Origin: Hyphomicrobium_A sp963812795
Lineage (GTDB): Bacteria > Pseudomonadota > Alphaproteobacteria > Rhizobiales > Hyphomicrobiaceae
Reading direction: 5' to 3'
DNA: 64,000 nt
Assembly: GCA_963812795.1 (NCBI GenBank)
Contig: CAWEWG010000004.1
Span: forward strand, 53,201 to 117,200
Part shown: positions 29,442-38,500 of the stretch, in pieces
How positions within the stretch are numbered: position 1 is the first letter of the stretch
Layout of the letters: every line of letters begins with the position of its first letter
Position numbers and translations under genes: made by a program
The notes under the pieces: generated by a model
Databases searched by the model: none
Seen by the model: only the letters and a program-made list of their open reading frames with translations
What the model was told of the DNA's origin: nothing

Positions 29442-29912
29442 ATGACGGCCAAGGATCAGGGCAACACCTCGGGGGACGAGCAGCAATTGATCCGTCAGCT
29501 CGCCGAGCTCCTCAACGAGACTGGCCTGAGCGAGATCGAGATCGAAAAGAGCGGGCTCAAGGTGCGCGTCGCGCGCACCCTCAACGTTCAATCGACGGTC
29601 GCAGCGGCACCCGGCCACGCGACTCCGGCGGCAGGCGCAGCGCCGGCGGCAAAGGGGCCGTCCGACCCCGCCAAGCATCCGGGCGTCGTCAAATCGCCCA
29701 TGGTCGGTACCGCCTACCGCTCACCCGAGCCCGGGGCAGCGGCGTTTATCGAAGTGGGTTCCCAGGTCGCCCAGGGCGATACGCTGTTCATCATCGAAGC
29801 CATGAAGACGATGAACCAGATCCCCGCCCCGCACGCCGGTAAGGTCACGGCGGTCTTTATTGAGAACGGCCAGCCGGTCGAGTTCGGCGAACCGCTCGTC
29901 ATCATCGAATAA
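29442..29912 (+). CDS. accB: Biotin carboxyl carrier protein of acetyl-CoA carboxylase
   Basis: Carries the carboxybiotin group between AccC and AccAD in fatty acid synthesis. The 156-residue protein has the N-terminal dimerisation-type helix (IRQLAELLNETGLSEIEIE), an Ala/Pro-rich linker (about 50-80) and the biotinyl domain with the thumb and the biotinylated lysine in EAMKTMN (Lys122). I chose the ATG at 29442; an in-frame GTG at 29388 would start immediately beside the palindromic repeat and add a basic leader. Forms an operon with accC, 99 bases downstream. Confidence 0.95.
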   Translation: MTAKDQGNTSGDEQQLIRQLAELLNETGLSEIEIEKSGLKVRVARTLNVQSTVAAAPGHATPAAGAAPAAKGPSDPAKHPGVVKSPMVGTAYRSPEPGAAAFIEVGSQVAQGDTLFIIEAMKTMNQIPAPHAGKVTAVFIENGQPVEFGEPLVIIE

Positions 29913-30001
29913 GGGAGTTCGGCAGTAGGCACTAGGCAGTCGGCAGTGGAGCCCTCGATCATCGACCGTCTCCCTATTGCCAATTGCCCACTGCCCACGG
30001 C
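29913..30001. repeat. Degenerate repeat between accB and accC
   Basis: The left half repeats a GGCAGT-type unit (GGCAGTAGG, GGCAGTCGG; 29921-29949) and the right half carries its inverse (TTGCCCACTGCCCA; 29984-29997). Such ladders of short repeats facing each other are common between genes of Rhizobiales. It lies inside an operon, so it will be present in the accBC message. Confidence 0.65.
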
Positions 30002-30011
30002 CCAGAAACGA

Positions 30012-31351
<1,340 letters not shown>

Positions 31352-31444
31352 TTTGGTCGCTGACGCAGGCGATTGACGATTGCCGTAAAAGTTTTCACGC
31401 TAGGCTTCGCCGTAACTCAAGGTGGGCCCGAGCCGACGGACGAG

Positions 31445-32125
31445 ATGGCTTCGCGCGACGACATCGTCATCGAGATCACCCCACAGGTCCTCCTGAAGGC
31501 CTATACGTGCGGCATCTTCCCGATGGCGGAGAGTGCCGAGGATCCGGCACTCTACTGGATCGAGCCGCAGCACCGCGGCATCCTTCCGCTGGATAGGGTG
31601 CATGTCCCACGCCGGCTCGCCCGGACGCTGCGCGCCGCCCCCTATACGGTCAAGATCGACACCGACATCGAGGGCGTCATCGAGGGCTGCGCCGCCTCAC
31701 GCCCCGGGCGCCGGTCGACGTGGATCAACGAGCGCATCCGCGGGCTCTACCGCGATCTGTTCGCTCTCGGGCATTGCCACACCGTCGAAGTGTGGGCCGG
31801 CAAGCGCCTCGTCGGCGGGCTATACGGCGTGGCGCTCAACGGCGCCTTCTTCGGCGAAAGCATGTTCTCCTACGAGCGCGACGCTTCGAAGATCGCCCTC
31901 GTCTACCTTGCCGCGCGTCTGGCACACGGCGGCTTCCGCCTTCTCGACACGCAGTTCGTCACCGACCACCTGCGCCAGTTCGGTACGGTCGAGCTCAATC
32001 GTGAGGAGTTCCACCGCCTGCTCGAGAAGGCGCTCGACATCGAGGCCGATTTCCACGCCCTGCCGCTCGACGCCCCGCCCGACCTGATCCTGGCGGTCCT
32101 CGAAGACGCGCACGCCCGGCGCTGA
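31445..32125 (+). CDS. aat: Leucyl/phenylalanyl-tRNA-protein transferase Aat
   Basis: N-end rule enzyme: moves Leu or Phe from tRNA to proteins with N-terminal Arg or Lys, marking them for ClpAPS. The 226-residue product has the family blocks LLKAYTCGIFPMAE, YWIEPQHRGILPLD, the VEVWAGKRLVGGLYGVALNGAFFGESMFS core and DASKIALVYLAARL. I start at MASRDDI (31445), where homology begins; upstream in-frame codons read through DNA with no ribosome site. It follows accC by 93 bases, a usual alphaproteobacterial order. A divergent paralogue lies at 39934. Confidence 0.95.
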   Translation: MASRDDIVIEITPQVLLKAYTCGIFPMAESAEDPALYWIEPQHRGILPLDRVHVPRRLARTLRAAPYTVKIDTDIEGVIEGCAASRPGRRSTWINERIRGLYRDLFALGHCHTVEVWAGKRLVGGLYGVALNGAFFGESMFSYERDASKIALVYLAARLAHGGFRLLDTQFVTDHLRQFGTVELNREEFHRLLEKALDIEADFHALPLDAPPDLILAVLEDAHARR

Positions 32126-32232
32126 GGTGGGGCGCCTGCCGGTGTAACCGCGGGAACAGCGGGCCGCCCTACCCTCCCCTACAGATCGACGTCGAGGCGG
32201 CTGACCTGCACCTGGGACCGCGCTCAAATTCG

Positions 32233-32257
32233 GACGCGCCGCCCTGCGCGGCGCGTC
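32233..32257 (+). terminator. Hairpin after aat
   Basis: Perfect 10-bp stem GACGCGCCGC / GCGGCGCGTC with a 5-base loop, 108 bases past the aat stop and just before the next gene's ribosome site. There is a C-rich rather than T-rich tail, so it may be a weak terminator or attenuator. Confidence 0.55.
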
Positions 32258-32283
32258 TCCCCCTCTGGGACAGGAGACGACCC

Positions 32284-32520
32284 ATGACCTCCGTTCTGAA
32301 GACCGTTCTGCTCGCCGGCACCGCAGCGCTCGCCATCCAACTTGGCGCCATCGCCGCCCATGCGGGTGACCTGGAAGACCTGCTCGCGGCGCAGCAGCAT
32401 GCGGCTGCCCTCGATGCCGCCACCGGCGGCGACAACCTCGTGTCGAAAGCCGTTAAGGATGACGCCTCTGAGGAGGTCATCGACACCCTGAAGAACCTGA
32501 TCGAGGAGGTCGCCGAATAG
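32284..32520 (+). CDS. Small secreted protein, unknown function
   Basis: A 78-residue protein with a typical signal peptide (1-27, cleavage after AHA) and an acidic helical mature part of about 50 residues (DLEDLLAAQQHAAAL ... EEVIDTLKNLIEEVAE). AGGAGA lies 8 bases before the ATG. A strong terminator follows at 32613, so it is a monocistronic gene. I do not recognise a family. Confidence 0.7.
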   Translation: MTSVLKTVLLAGTAALAIQLGAIAAHAGDLEDLLAAQQHAAALDAATGGDNLVSKAVKDDASEEVIDTLKNLIEEVAE

Positions 32521-32612
32521 TAACTTTTTTGCTGCGCCGAACGTATTCCATGTGAAGCGCCAGCAGTTCCCGTTCCGCCCGGACGTTGCCTCCCCGTCCC
32601 TCCGGGCGATGT

Positions 32613-32648
32613 GGCCCTCCAGCTCCCCCCGGCTGGAGGGCCTTTTTT
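32613..32648 (+). terminator. Intrinsic terminator after the small secreted protein
   Basis: Perfect 11-bp stem GGCCCTCCAGC / GCTGGAGGGCC, 8-base loop, followed by six T. It faces plus-strand transcription and lies just before the end of the convergent gene at 32666. Confidence 0.9.
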
Positions 32649-32665
32649 GCGGAGCGACCCGAAGA

Positions 32666-33031
32666 TCAGATTTCGTCGGCTTCCGTCACCTGCATGACGA
32701 TGGGCGCCTTGTGATGCTGTGTCATCGCACCCATGAAGCTGCCTTCCAGATGCACGTCCTTGCCGATCAGCTTGCGCAGCGTTTCCTGCGTCCCGTCGTT
32801 CATCGAGTAGACGTGAATTTCCGCGGTTGCCGGCACGCTGTCGCTGTCCTCGGGACCCTCGAGGCACATCGCCTTCGGCAGCTTGAGGATGATGGCATCG
32901 TCGCGCGCGATCAGGCGGCCCTCGGCGATAGCGCCGTCCTCATTGGCCCGCACGCAGTCGCCGGCTTGCGTTACGCCCGGCGCCGTCAGCGCCAGCATCA
33001 GGCCCAGCAGCGGTAAACCACGACACCACAT
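32666..33031 (-). CDS. Secreted DUF4431-like protein
   Basis: A 121-residue exported protein. Signal peptide about 1-23 (ending TQA-G). The C-terminal half, with KLIGKDVHLEGSFMGAMTQHHKAPIVMQV, resembles DUF4431 domains, a small beta-fold with a conserved HHxAPIVMxV motif found in periplasmic proteins of unknown role. Mature cysteines (in GDCVR and AMCLEG) could form a disulfide. No gene neighbours suggest a function. Confidence 0.65.
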   Translation of the reverse strand: MWCRGLPLLGLMLALTAPGVTQAGDCVRANEDGAIAEGRLIARDDAIILKLPKAMCLEGPEDSDSVPATAEIHVYSMNDGTQETLRKLIGKDVHLEGSFMGAMTQHHKAPIVMQVTEADEI

Positions 33032-33111
33032 GTGGATCGCTCCTTAACTATAGCGGCACTCGGCTATAGCATGCCTTGCTGCTCTCAAGGGCCACAGTCT
33101 ATAGGCAGCGA

Positions 33112-33585
33112 ATGATGCGGCCCTTCACCATTGCACCGGCGGAGCCCGGCGACCTTACCGATGCAGCCGCGCTGTTTCGCGAGTATGCCGCGGAACTCGA
33201 CGTCGATCTTTCCTTCCAAAGCTTCGAGCAGGAGCTGGCGGAGCTGCCCGGCGCATACACGCCGCCGCAGGGCGCGCTGCTGCTGGCGCGCGGAACGGAC
33301 GGTGCTGCCCTCGGGTGCGTCGCTCTGCGGTCGCTCGATGGGCGCGCGTGCGAGATGAAGCGGCTTTACGTCCGCCCCGGGGCGCGCGGCACCGGTCTCG
33401 GCAGGGCGCTCGTCGCCGCCGTTCTCGCCGAAGCGACACGTCTCGGCTATCGCGAGATCAAGCTCGACACCCTGCCGCAACTCAAGGAAGCGATCGCGCT
33501 CTATCGCGACTTCGGCTTTCAGCCCATCCTGCCCTACGGCGATCATCCGTACGAGGGCACGATCTGCTTTGGCCGAATCGTCTAA
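33112..33585 (+). CDS. GNAT family N-acetyltransferase
   Basis: A 157-residue single-domain acetyltransferase. The acetyl-CoA loop is RPGARGTGLGRALVAAVLAEA (pattern R/Q-x-x-G-x-G/A) following the strand EMKRLYV, and the C-terminal part has ALYRDFGFQPILPYGDHPYEGTICF. Members with this ending are often annotated as putative acetyltransferases of small molecules; no substrate can be named. The two possible ATG codons at 33112 and 33115 are adjacent. Confidence 0.88.
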   Translation: MMRPFTIAPAEPGDLTDAAALFREYAAELDVDLSFQSFEQELAELPGAYTPPQGALLLARGTDGAALGCVALRSLDGRACEMKRLYVRPGARGTGLGRALVAAVLAEATRLGYREIKLDTLPQLKEAIALYRDFGFQPILPYGDHPYEGTICFGRIV

Positions 33586-33643
33586 CCCCCGGTATTCAAG
33601 GCTAAGGCGACAAGTGCTGCGCAGCTCACTCAGGAGACCCACC

Positions 33644-34330
33644 ATGAAGCGGCTGGACGGCATCAAGGCCTGTGTGTTCGACGCATACGGCACGCTCTTC
33701 GACTTCGCTTCTGCAGCCGCCCGCTGTCAGGATGTTCCCGACCAGAAGCTAGGGGCGCTCACCACGCTCTGGCGGGAAAGGCAGCTTCAGTACACCTGGC
33801 TGCGATCGCTGCAGGGAGACTTCGCCGATTTCTGGCAGGTCACCGGGGACGCGCTGGCCTTCGCCCTCGACAGCCTCGACATCGCGTCGCCAGAGCTCCA
33901 ACGGCAGCTGATGGACCTTTATCTCACGCCGGCGCCGTTTCCCGAGGTGCCGAGCGTCCTCGCCCAATTGCGCAAGGCAGGGTTCAGGACCGCGATCCTC
34001 TCGAACGGCTCGGCGACGATGCTCGACTCGGCGGTTCGCGCGGCCGGCCTCAGCGATCTTTTCGACGCCGTTCTGTCGGTCGATGCCGTGAAAGTCTTCA
34101 AGCCCCATCCGCGAGTCTACGCTTACGGACTGGAAAAACTCGGCCTGCGCGCGGACGAAGTCTCATTCCAGTCATCGAACGCCTGGGACGCTTACGGCGC
34201 CTCTCACTTCGGACTGCGTGTGGTCTGGTGCAACCGCTATGGCCATCGCCCGGAGCGGCTGCCTGGCGCACCCGACTACCAGATCCGGACTTTGTCGGAA
34301 CTACCCGAGCTACTGGGGCCACCTGCCTAG
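33644..34330 (+). CDS. HAD family hydrolase, haloacid dehalogenase type II-like
   Basis: A 228-residue protein of the L-2-haloacid dehalogenase branch of the HAD superfamily. The nucleophile motif is CVFDAYGTLFDF; motif II is AILSNGSATML; the Lys of motif III is in VKVFKPHPRVY; motif IV SSNAWDAYGASHFGLRVVWCNR fits the dehalogenase branch. AGGAG stands 8 bases before the ATG. Members may act on 2-haloacids such as 2-chloropropionate or on phosphate esters; the typical dehalogenase segments are present, but activity is unproven. Confidence 0.88.
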   Translation: MKRLDGIKACVFDAYGTLFDFASAAARCQDVPDQKLGALTTLWRERQLQYTWLRSLQGDFADFWQVTGDALAFALDSLDIASPELQRQLMDLYLTPAPFPEVPSVLAQLRKAGFRTAILSNGSATMLDSAVRAAGLSDLFDAVLSVDAVKVFKPHPRVYAYGLEKLGLRADEVSFQSSNAWDAYGASHFGLRVVWCNRYGHRPERLPGAPDYQIRTLSELPELLGPPA

Positions 34331-34351
34331 ACGCAGCGAACTTCGCATCGC

Positions 34352-34710
34352 TCAGGGGCGAAGCGCTTCGCGGTAGATTTCCGGCTTGAAGCCGACGAGC
34401 AGCTTGCCGCCGCCGAGTTCGAGCACCGGCCGCTTGATGAGCGAAGGCTGCGCCAGCATCAGGTCGATCGCCTTGCTTCTCGTTGAGGCCCTGCTTGTCG
34501 CTGTCGGGAAGCTTGCGGAAGGTCGTGCCGGCGCGATTGAGCAAGGTCTCCCAGCCGACCTTCTTGCTCCACGCCTCGAGCCGCTGCGCGGTCGATGCCC
34601 GCCTTCTTGTAGTCATGGAAGTCGTAGGCAACGCCATGGCTGTCGAGCCAGGCCCGCGCCTTCTTCATCGTGTCGCAGTTGGGAATGCCGTAGATCGTCA
34701 CTGGCTTCAT
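34352..34710 (-). CDS. ArsC/Spx-like protein (YffB type), two frame breaks
   Basis: A glutaredoxin-fold protein of about 118 residues in the arsenate reductase-like YffB/Spx family. It opens MKPVTIYGIPNCDTMKKARAWLD with the single N-terminal-type Cys (C-D-T rather than CxxC). The frame then changes near 34,600 to give AWSKKVGWETLLNRAGTTFRKL and again near 34,475 to LMLAQPSLIKRPVLELGG, ending YREALRP. With both joins the family is unmistakable. Family members bind glutathione; physiological role unclear. Confidence 0.75.
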
Positions 34711-34780
34711 GTCCGAGCCCGATGTTCATCAGCGCAAGACGCGTCCCGTACAAACTGCGGCTGACTGACCGCAATGGCGT

Positions 34781-34813
34781 TAAGCCGCCGCACCAAAGCG
34801 GTGTGGCGGCTTA
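34781..34813. terminator. Hairpin upstream of the arsR-type gene
   Basis: A 14-bp stem TAAGCCGCCGCACC / GGTGTGGCGGCTTA with one G-T pair and a 5-base loop, between the divergent starts at 34710 and 34933. Its role (terminator or repeat) is not clear. Confidence 0.5.
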
Positions 34814-34919
34814 GGACCTGGGCATCGCCGAGTCGATCGAATCTGCATTTCCGAGTGAAGGCGGCCGGCAACTCAGCGCGCGCTCGGCCTCCCCTTGCAT
34901 GCCGCCAATCCGTGCGTTA

Positions 34920-34945
34920 GATACTGAACCACATGGTTCAGTATC
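34920..34945. promoter_or_regulatory. Palindromic operator overlapping the arsR-type start codon
   Basis: A perfect 11-bp inverted repeat GATACTGAACC / GGTTCAGTATC with a 4-base spacer ACAT; the ATG of the regulator is formed by the spacer and right arm (34933-34935). There is no Shine-Dalgarno upstream. Position and symmetry are those expected for the binding site of the dimeric ArsR-family repressor on its own gene. Confidence 0.8.
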
Positions 34946-35298
34946 CGACAGCCCGCCTCGATGCCTCGTTCGCCGCGCTCTCGGACGCCACCCGACGCGG
35001 CGTTCTGGAGCAGCTCGGACGTGCAGACGCTTCGATCACGGACCTTGCCGAGAAGTTCCACATGACCCTCACGGGCATGAAGAAGCACGTCGGCGTCTTG
35101 GAGCAGGCGGGGCTCGTCACCACGGAGAAGGTCGGGCGCGTGCGGACCTGCAAGCTCGGCCTGCGCCGACTGGAGGAAGAGGCGGCATGGATCGAGAGGC
35201 ACCGCCAGCTCTGGGACGCACGCTTCGACGAGTTGGACAAGGTTGTCGAGGAATTGAAACAGAAGGAAAAGGTCGATGGACGCAAAAGGAGAGAGTGA
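34933..35298 (+). CDS. ArsR-family transcriptional regulator
   Basis: A 121-residue winged-helix repressor of the ArsR/SmtB superfamily, of the metal-independent kind linked to AHSA1 genes. The fold is visible: FAALSDATRRGVLEQLG, the recognition helix region DLAEKFHMTLTGMKKHVGVLE and the wing VTTEKVGRVRTCKLG. The cysteines of metal-sensing ArsR members are absent. It overlaps the following SRPBCC gene by 23 bases, so both are co-translated, and a palindrome covers its start codon, suggesting autorepression. Confidence 0.92.
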   Translation: MVQYPTARLDASFAALSDATRRGVLEQLGRADASITDLAEKFHMTLTGMKKHVGVLEQAGLVTTEKVGRVRTCKLGLRRLEEEAAWIERHRQLWDARFDELDKVVEELKQKEKVDGRKRRE

Positions 35299-35874
35299 TC
35301 CCACCTCCGGGAAGAACCGCACGACGGTGGAACGGAAGTCCGAGCGTGAGCTGGTCGTCACGCGAACCTTCAACGCCCCGGCGCGCATCGTGTTCGAGGC
35401 GTGGACCAAGCCCGAGCTGTTCAAGCGGTGGTGGGCACCGAAGTCGATGGGCATGTCCCTGCTTTCCTGCGAGATGGATGTTCGCGTCGGGGGCAGGTAC
35501 CGTTTGTGTTCGGCCACGATGCCTCAAAGCTGATGGCGTTCTTCGGCAGGTACATCGAAGTGACACCGCACTCGCGCCTCGTCTGGACCAATGACGAAGG
35601 TGGTGACGGTGGACCCGTCACCACGGTGACCTTCGAGGAAAAAGGTGGCAAGACGCTGCTGGTCCTGCACGAGCTCTATCCCTCGAAGGAAGCTCTCGAC
35701 GCTGCCGGCACCGGGGCGGCGGATGCGATGCCCGAGCAGTTCGAGCAGCTGGACGAGCTTCTCGTCACCCTGGGCGCGAGCGTGGGAGCGGTCATGAATC
35801 GTCGCATCACATTGTCGCCGCTCGCGTCCTACTCCCACTCGATCGTGCCGGGGGGCTTGGAGGTGATGTCGTAG
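35276..35874 (+). CDS. SRPBCC/AHSA1 domain protein, one frame break
   Basis: A helix-grip protein of the AHSA1 (activator of Hsp90 ATPase-like) family. The first frame gives ELVVTRTFNAPARIVFEAWTKPELFKRWWAP and MDVRVGGRYR; a base shift near 35,505 continues as FVFGHDASKLMAFFGRYIEV, TPHSRLVWTNDEGG, TTVTFEEKGGKTLLVLHE and EQLDELLVTLGA. The open frame runs on across the 3' end of the convergent guaA gene; the natural end is probably near 35,790, so a further small error is possible. Such ArsR-AHSA1 pairs are common; the ligand of the AHSA1 pocket is unknown. Confidence 0.82.
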
Positions 35875-37407
35875 ACGACGCGGTTGATGCCGCGCACCTC
35901 GTTGATGATGCGCGTCGCCGTCGGGCCGAGGAACGAATGCGGGAAGTCGTAGTAATCGGCCGTCATGCCGTCGGTCGAGGTGACGGCGCGCAGCGCGCAG
36001 ACGAAATCGTAGGTGCGCGCATCGCCCATGACGCCGACGGTGCGCACCGGGAGCAGCACGGCGAACGCCTGCCAGATCTCGTCGTAAAGGCCGGCCTTGC
36101 GGATCTCGTCGAGATAGATGGCGTCGGCCTGGCGCAGGATCGCCAGCTTCTCCTCGGTGATCTCGCCGGGGATGCGGATGGCGAGACCCGGGCCCGGGAA
36201 CGGATGGCGGCCGACGAAGTGCTCCGGCAGCCCCAGCTCGCGGCCGAGCGCCCGCACCTCGTCCTTGAACAGTTCGCGCAGCGGCTCGACCAGCTTGAGG
36301 TTCATGCGCTCGGGCAGGCCGCCGACGTTGTGGTGCGATTTGATCGTCACCGACGGGCCGCCGGTGAACGACACGCTCTCGATCACGTCGGGATAGAGCG
36401 TGCCCTGGGCGAGGAACTGGCGGGGCGGCGGCACCGGAAGCGCGGCAGGGCCGCCGCCGAGCTTCTTCGCCTCCTCGTCGAACACGTCGATGAACAGCGC
36501 GCCGATGGTCTTGCGCTTGGCCTCGGGGTCCGACTTGCCGGCGAGCGCGGCAAGAAAGCGCTCGCGCGCGTCGACGTGAATGAGCGGGATGTTGTAGTGG
36601 CCGCGGAAGAGGCGCACGACCTCCTCGGCCTCGTTCTGGCGCATCAGGCCGTGGTCGACGAAAATGCAGGTGAGCTGATCGCCGATCGCCTCGTGGATCA
36701 GCACCGAGGCGACGGCTGAATCGACGCCGCCCGACAGCCCCGAGATGACGCGCGCCTTGCCGACCTGGGCGCGGATCTTGGCCACCTCGGCCGTGCGGAA
36801 GTGCGCCATCGTCCAATCGTTCTTCAGGCCGGCGATCTTGTGCACGAAGTTGGAGAGCAGCTTGGCGCCGTCGGGCGTGTGCACCACCTCGGGGTGGAAC
36901 ATCGTCGTATAGATGCGCCGCTTTTCGTCCGACGCCACCGCGAACGGCGCGTTCTCGCTCGTCGCCTTGACGGTGAAGCCGTCGGGCAGCGCGCGTGACG
37001 CGGTCGCCGTGGCTCATCCATACCGGGTAGCGCTTGCCGACCTGCCAGACGCCGTCGAACAGCGCGGAGGCTTCCTTGATGTCCACCTCGGCGCGCCCGA
37101 ACTCGGCCGCGTGGCCGCCCTCGACGACGCCGCCGAGCTGCACGGCCGTGGTCTGCTGGCCGTAGCAAATCGAAAGGATCGGCACGCCGCTGTCGAACAC
37201 GCTTTGCGGCGCGCGCGGCGAGCCTTCGGTGGTCACCGAGGCGGGGCCGCCCGACAGCACGATCGCCTTCGGCTTGAGGCGCACCATGGCCGCCTCGGCC
37301 TGGTTGAACGGCACGATTTCCGAATAGACGCCCGCCTCGCGCACGCGGCGCGCAATGAGCTGCGTCACCTGACTGCCGAAGTCGACGATAAGGACGGTGT
37401 CAGTCAC
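35829..37407 (-). CDS. guaA: GMP synthase (glutamine-hydrolysing), one frame break
   Basis: Converts XMP to GMP. The GTG start at 37407 opens the glutamine amidotransferase domain with VLIVDFGSQVTQLIARR and the catalytic Cys in ILSICYGQQ. The ATP pyrophosphatase P-loop is SGLSGGVDSAV, followed by the dimerisation domain ending RVVYDITSKPPGTIEWE. The frame changes near 36,995, within the FHPE region of the amidotransferase domain, just before MASDEKRRIYTTMFHPEVVH. About 525 residues joined. guaB, the preceding enzyme, is at 46205. Confidence 0.95.
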
Positions 37408-37529
37408 GAAATATCCAAGGTTAATGCCCTGAGCGGCCCCATAGATCACCCGCCCGGTGGAGCGTCAAGGCGCGCCGGTGCCGCGATTCGCGAGGTTTTT
37501 CAGGGCGCCCAAAAAAATTCGCTTGGCCA

Positions 37530-37556
37530 TGTCGATTCCTGTCTTGGCCGTTCGAC
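37530..37556 (+). promoter_or_regulatory. Putative ECF42 promoter of the DGPF-sigma operon
   Basis: TGTCGA (37530-37535), then 17 bases, then CGAC (37553-37556), 61 bases before the first DGPF gene. As I recall the published work on ECF42 sigma factors, their target promoters have TGTCGA at -35 and CGAC/CGTC at -10, and they lie upstream of DGPF genes. The match of sequence, spacing and place supports self-regulation by the sigma factor of this operon. Confidence 0.6.
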
Positions 37557-37617
37557 GTGTCATCAGAGCGAGGGATTACAGCCCGGCTCGAAAGACGCAT
37601 GCAAAGGGAGAACAACG

Positions 37618-38034
37618 ATGCAATTCATGGTGCTGGTCAAGGCGAGCAAGGATTCCGAAGCGGGCGTCATGCCGTCGGAGGAGCTGCTCGGGGCAATGGG
37701 CAAGTTCAACGAGGAGCTGGTCAAGGCGGGAGTCATGCTCGAGGGCAACGGCCTGCAGCCGAGCTCGAAGGGTGCCCGCATCCGCTTTGCCGGCGACAAG
37801 CGCACGGTCATCGACGGCCCGTTCGCGGAAACCAAGGAGCTGGTCGCCGGCTACTGGCTCATCCAGGTCAAATCCCTCGCCGAGGCCATCGAATGGATGC
37901 GGCGCTGCCCCAATCCGCACAACGAGGGCGGCGAGATCGAGATCCGGCAGGTTTTCGAGCTCGACGACTTCGGCGACAGCGCGGCGCTCGACCTGCACCG
38001 CGACCTCGCCGACAAGCTCGCCAAGAAGAAGTGA
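37618..38034 (+). CDS. YciI-like DGPF protein 1
   Basis: A 138-residue ferredoxin-like-fold protein of the YciI superfamily with the DGPF signature at 66-69 (VIDGPFAETKELVAGYWLIQV). Proteins of this kind are the usual partners and targets of ECF42 sigma factors. AAGGGAG precedes the ATG. Function of the DGPF domain is not established. First gene of a three-gene run with the second DGPF gene and the sigma factor. Confidence 0.92.
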   Translation: MQFMVLVKASKDSEAGVMPSEELLGAMGKFNEELVKAGVMLEGNGLQPSSKGARIRFAGDKRTVIDGPFAETKELVAGYWLIQVKSLAEAIEWMRRCPNPHNEGGEIEIRQVFELDDFGDSAALDLHRDLADKLAKKK

Positions 38035-38095
38035 ACCTTTGGCCGGAGCGTGCCGCCGCGCGGCCGCCCGGCTCTCGCAAACCTAGAGAAGGGAT

Positions 38096-38497
38096 ATGAC
38101 GATGCGATTCATGTCGATGGTGAAATCTTCGGAAGATCACCGCCTGGGCCCCCCACCACAGGCGCTGATGGAGGCGATGGATAAGCTGGGCCAGGAGATG
38201 ACCAAGGCCGGTGTCATGGTCGACATGGGCGGGCTGCTGCCGACCGCCATGGGCGCCTATCGGGTGCGTCTGTCGCGCGGCAAGCTGAGCGTCACCGATG
38301 GCCCGTTCAGCGAAGCCAAGGAAGTGATCGGCGGTTATGCGGTGTTCAACGTGCAGACGAAGGAGGAAGCCATGGACCTGACCATGCGCTTCATGGACCT
38401 CCACCGGCAGCACTGGCCCGAGTGGGAAGGCGAGACCGAGGTCCGACAGTTGTTCGACGGTCCGGGCTGCCCCGACGGTCAGCCTTGCACCCCCTAA
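38096..38497 (+). CDS. YciI-like DGPF protein 2
   Basis: A 133-residue paralogue of the preceding protein: RFMSMVKSSEDHR opening, DGPF at 68-71 in VTDGPFSEAKEVIGGYAVF, and a C-terminal DG-rich tail with two Cys (GPGCPDGQPC). AAGGGAT precedes the ATG. Its stop is 3 bases before the first possible start of the sigma factor, so translation is probably coupled. Confidence 0.92.
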   Translation: MTMRFMSMVKSSEDHRLGPPPQALMEAMDKLGQEMTKAGVMVDMGGLLPTAMGAYRVRLSRGKLSVTDGPFSEAKEVIGGYAVFNVQTKEEAMDLTMRFMDLHRQHWPEWEGETEVRQLFDGPGCPDGQPCTP

Positions 38498-38500
38498 GCG

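Noticed and set aside
34920..34945. Palindrome at the arsR start considered as another copy of the intergenic repeat family
   Set aside because: Arm sequence (GATACTGAACC) and size differ completely from the CTAGTGT/GATCG family; its position on the start codon fits an operator.
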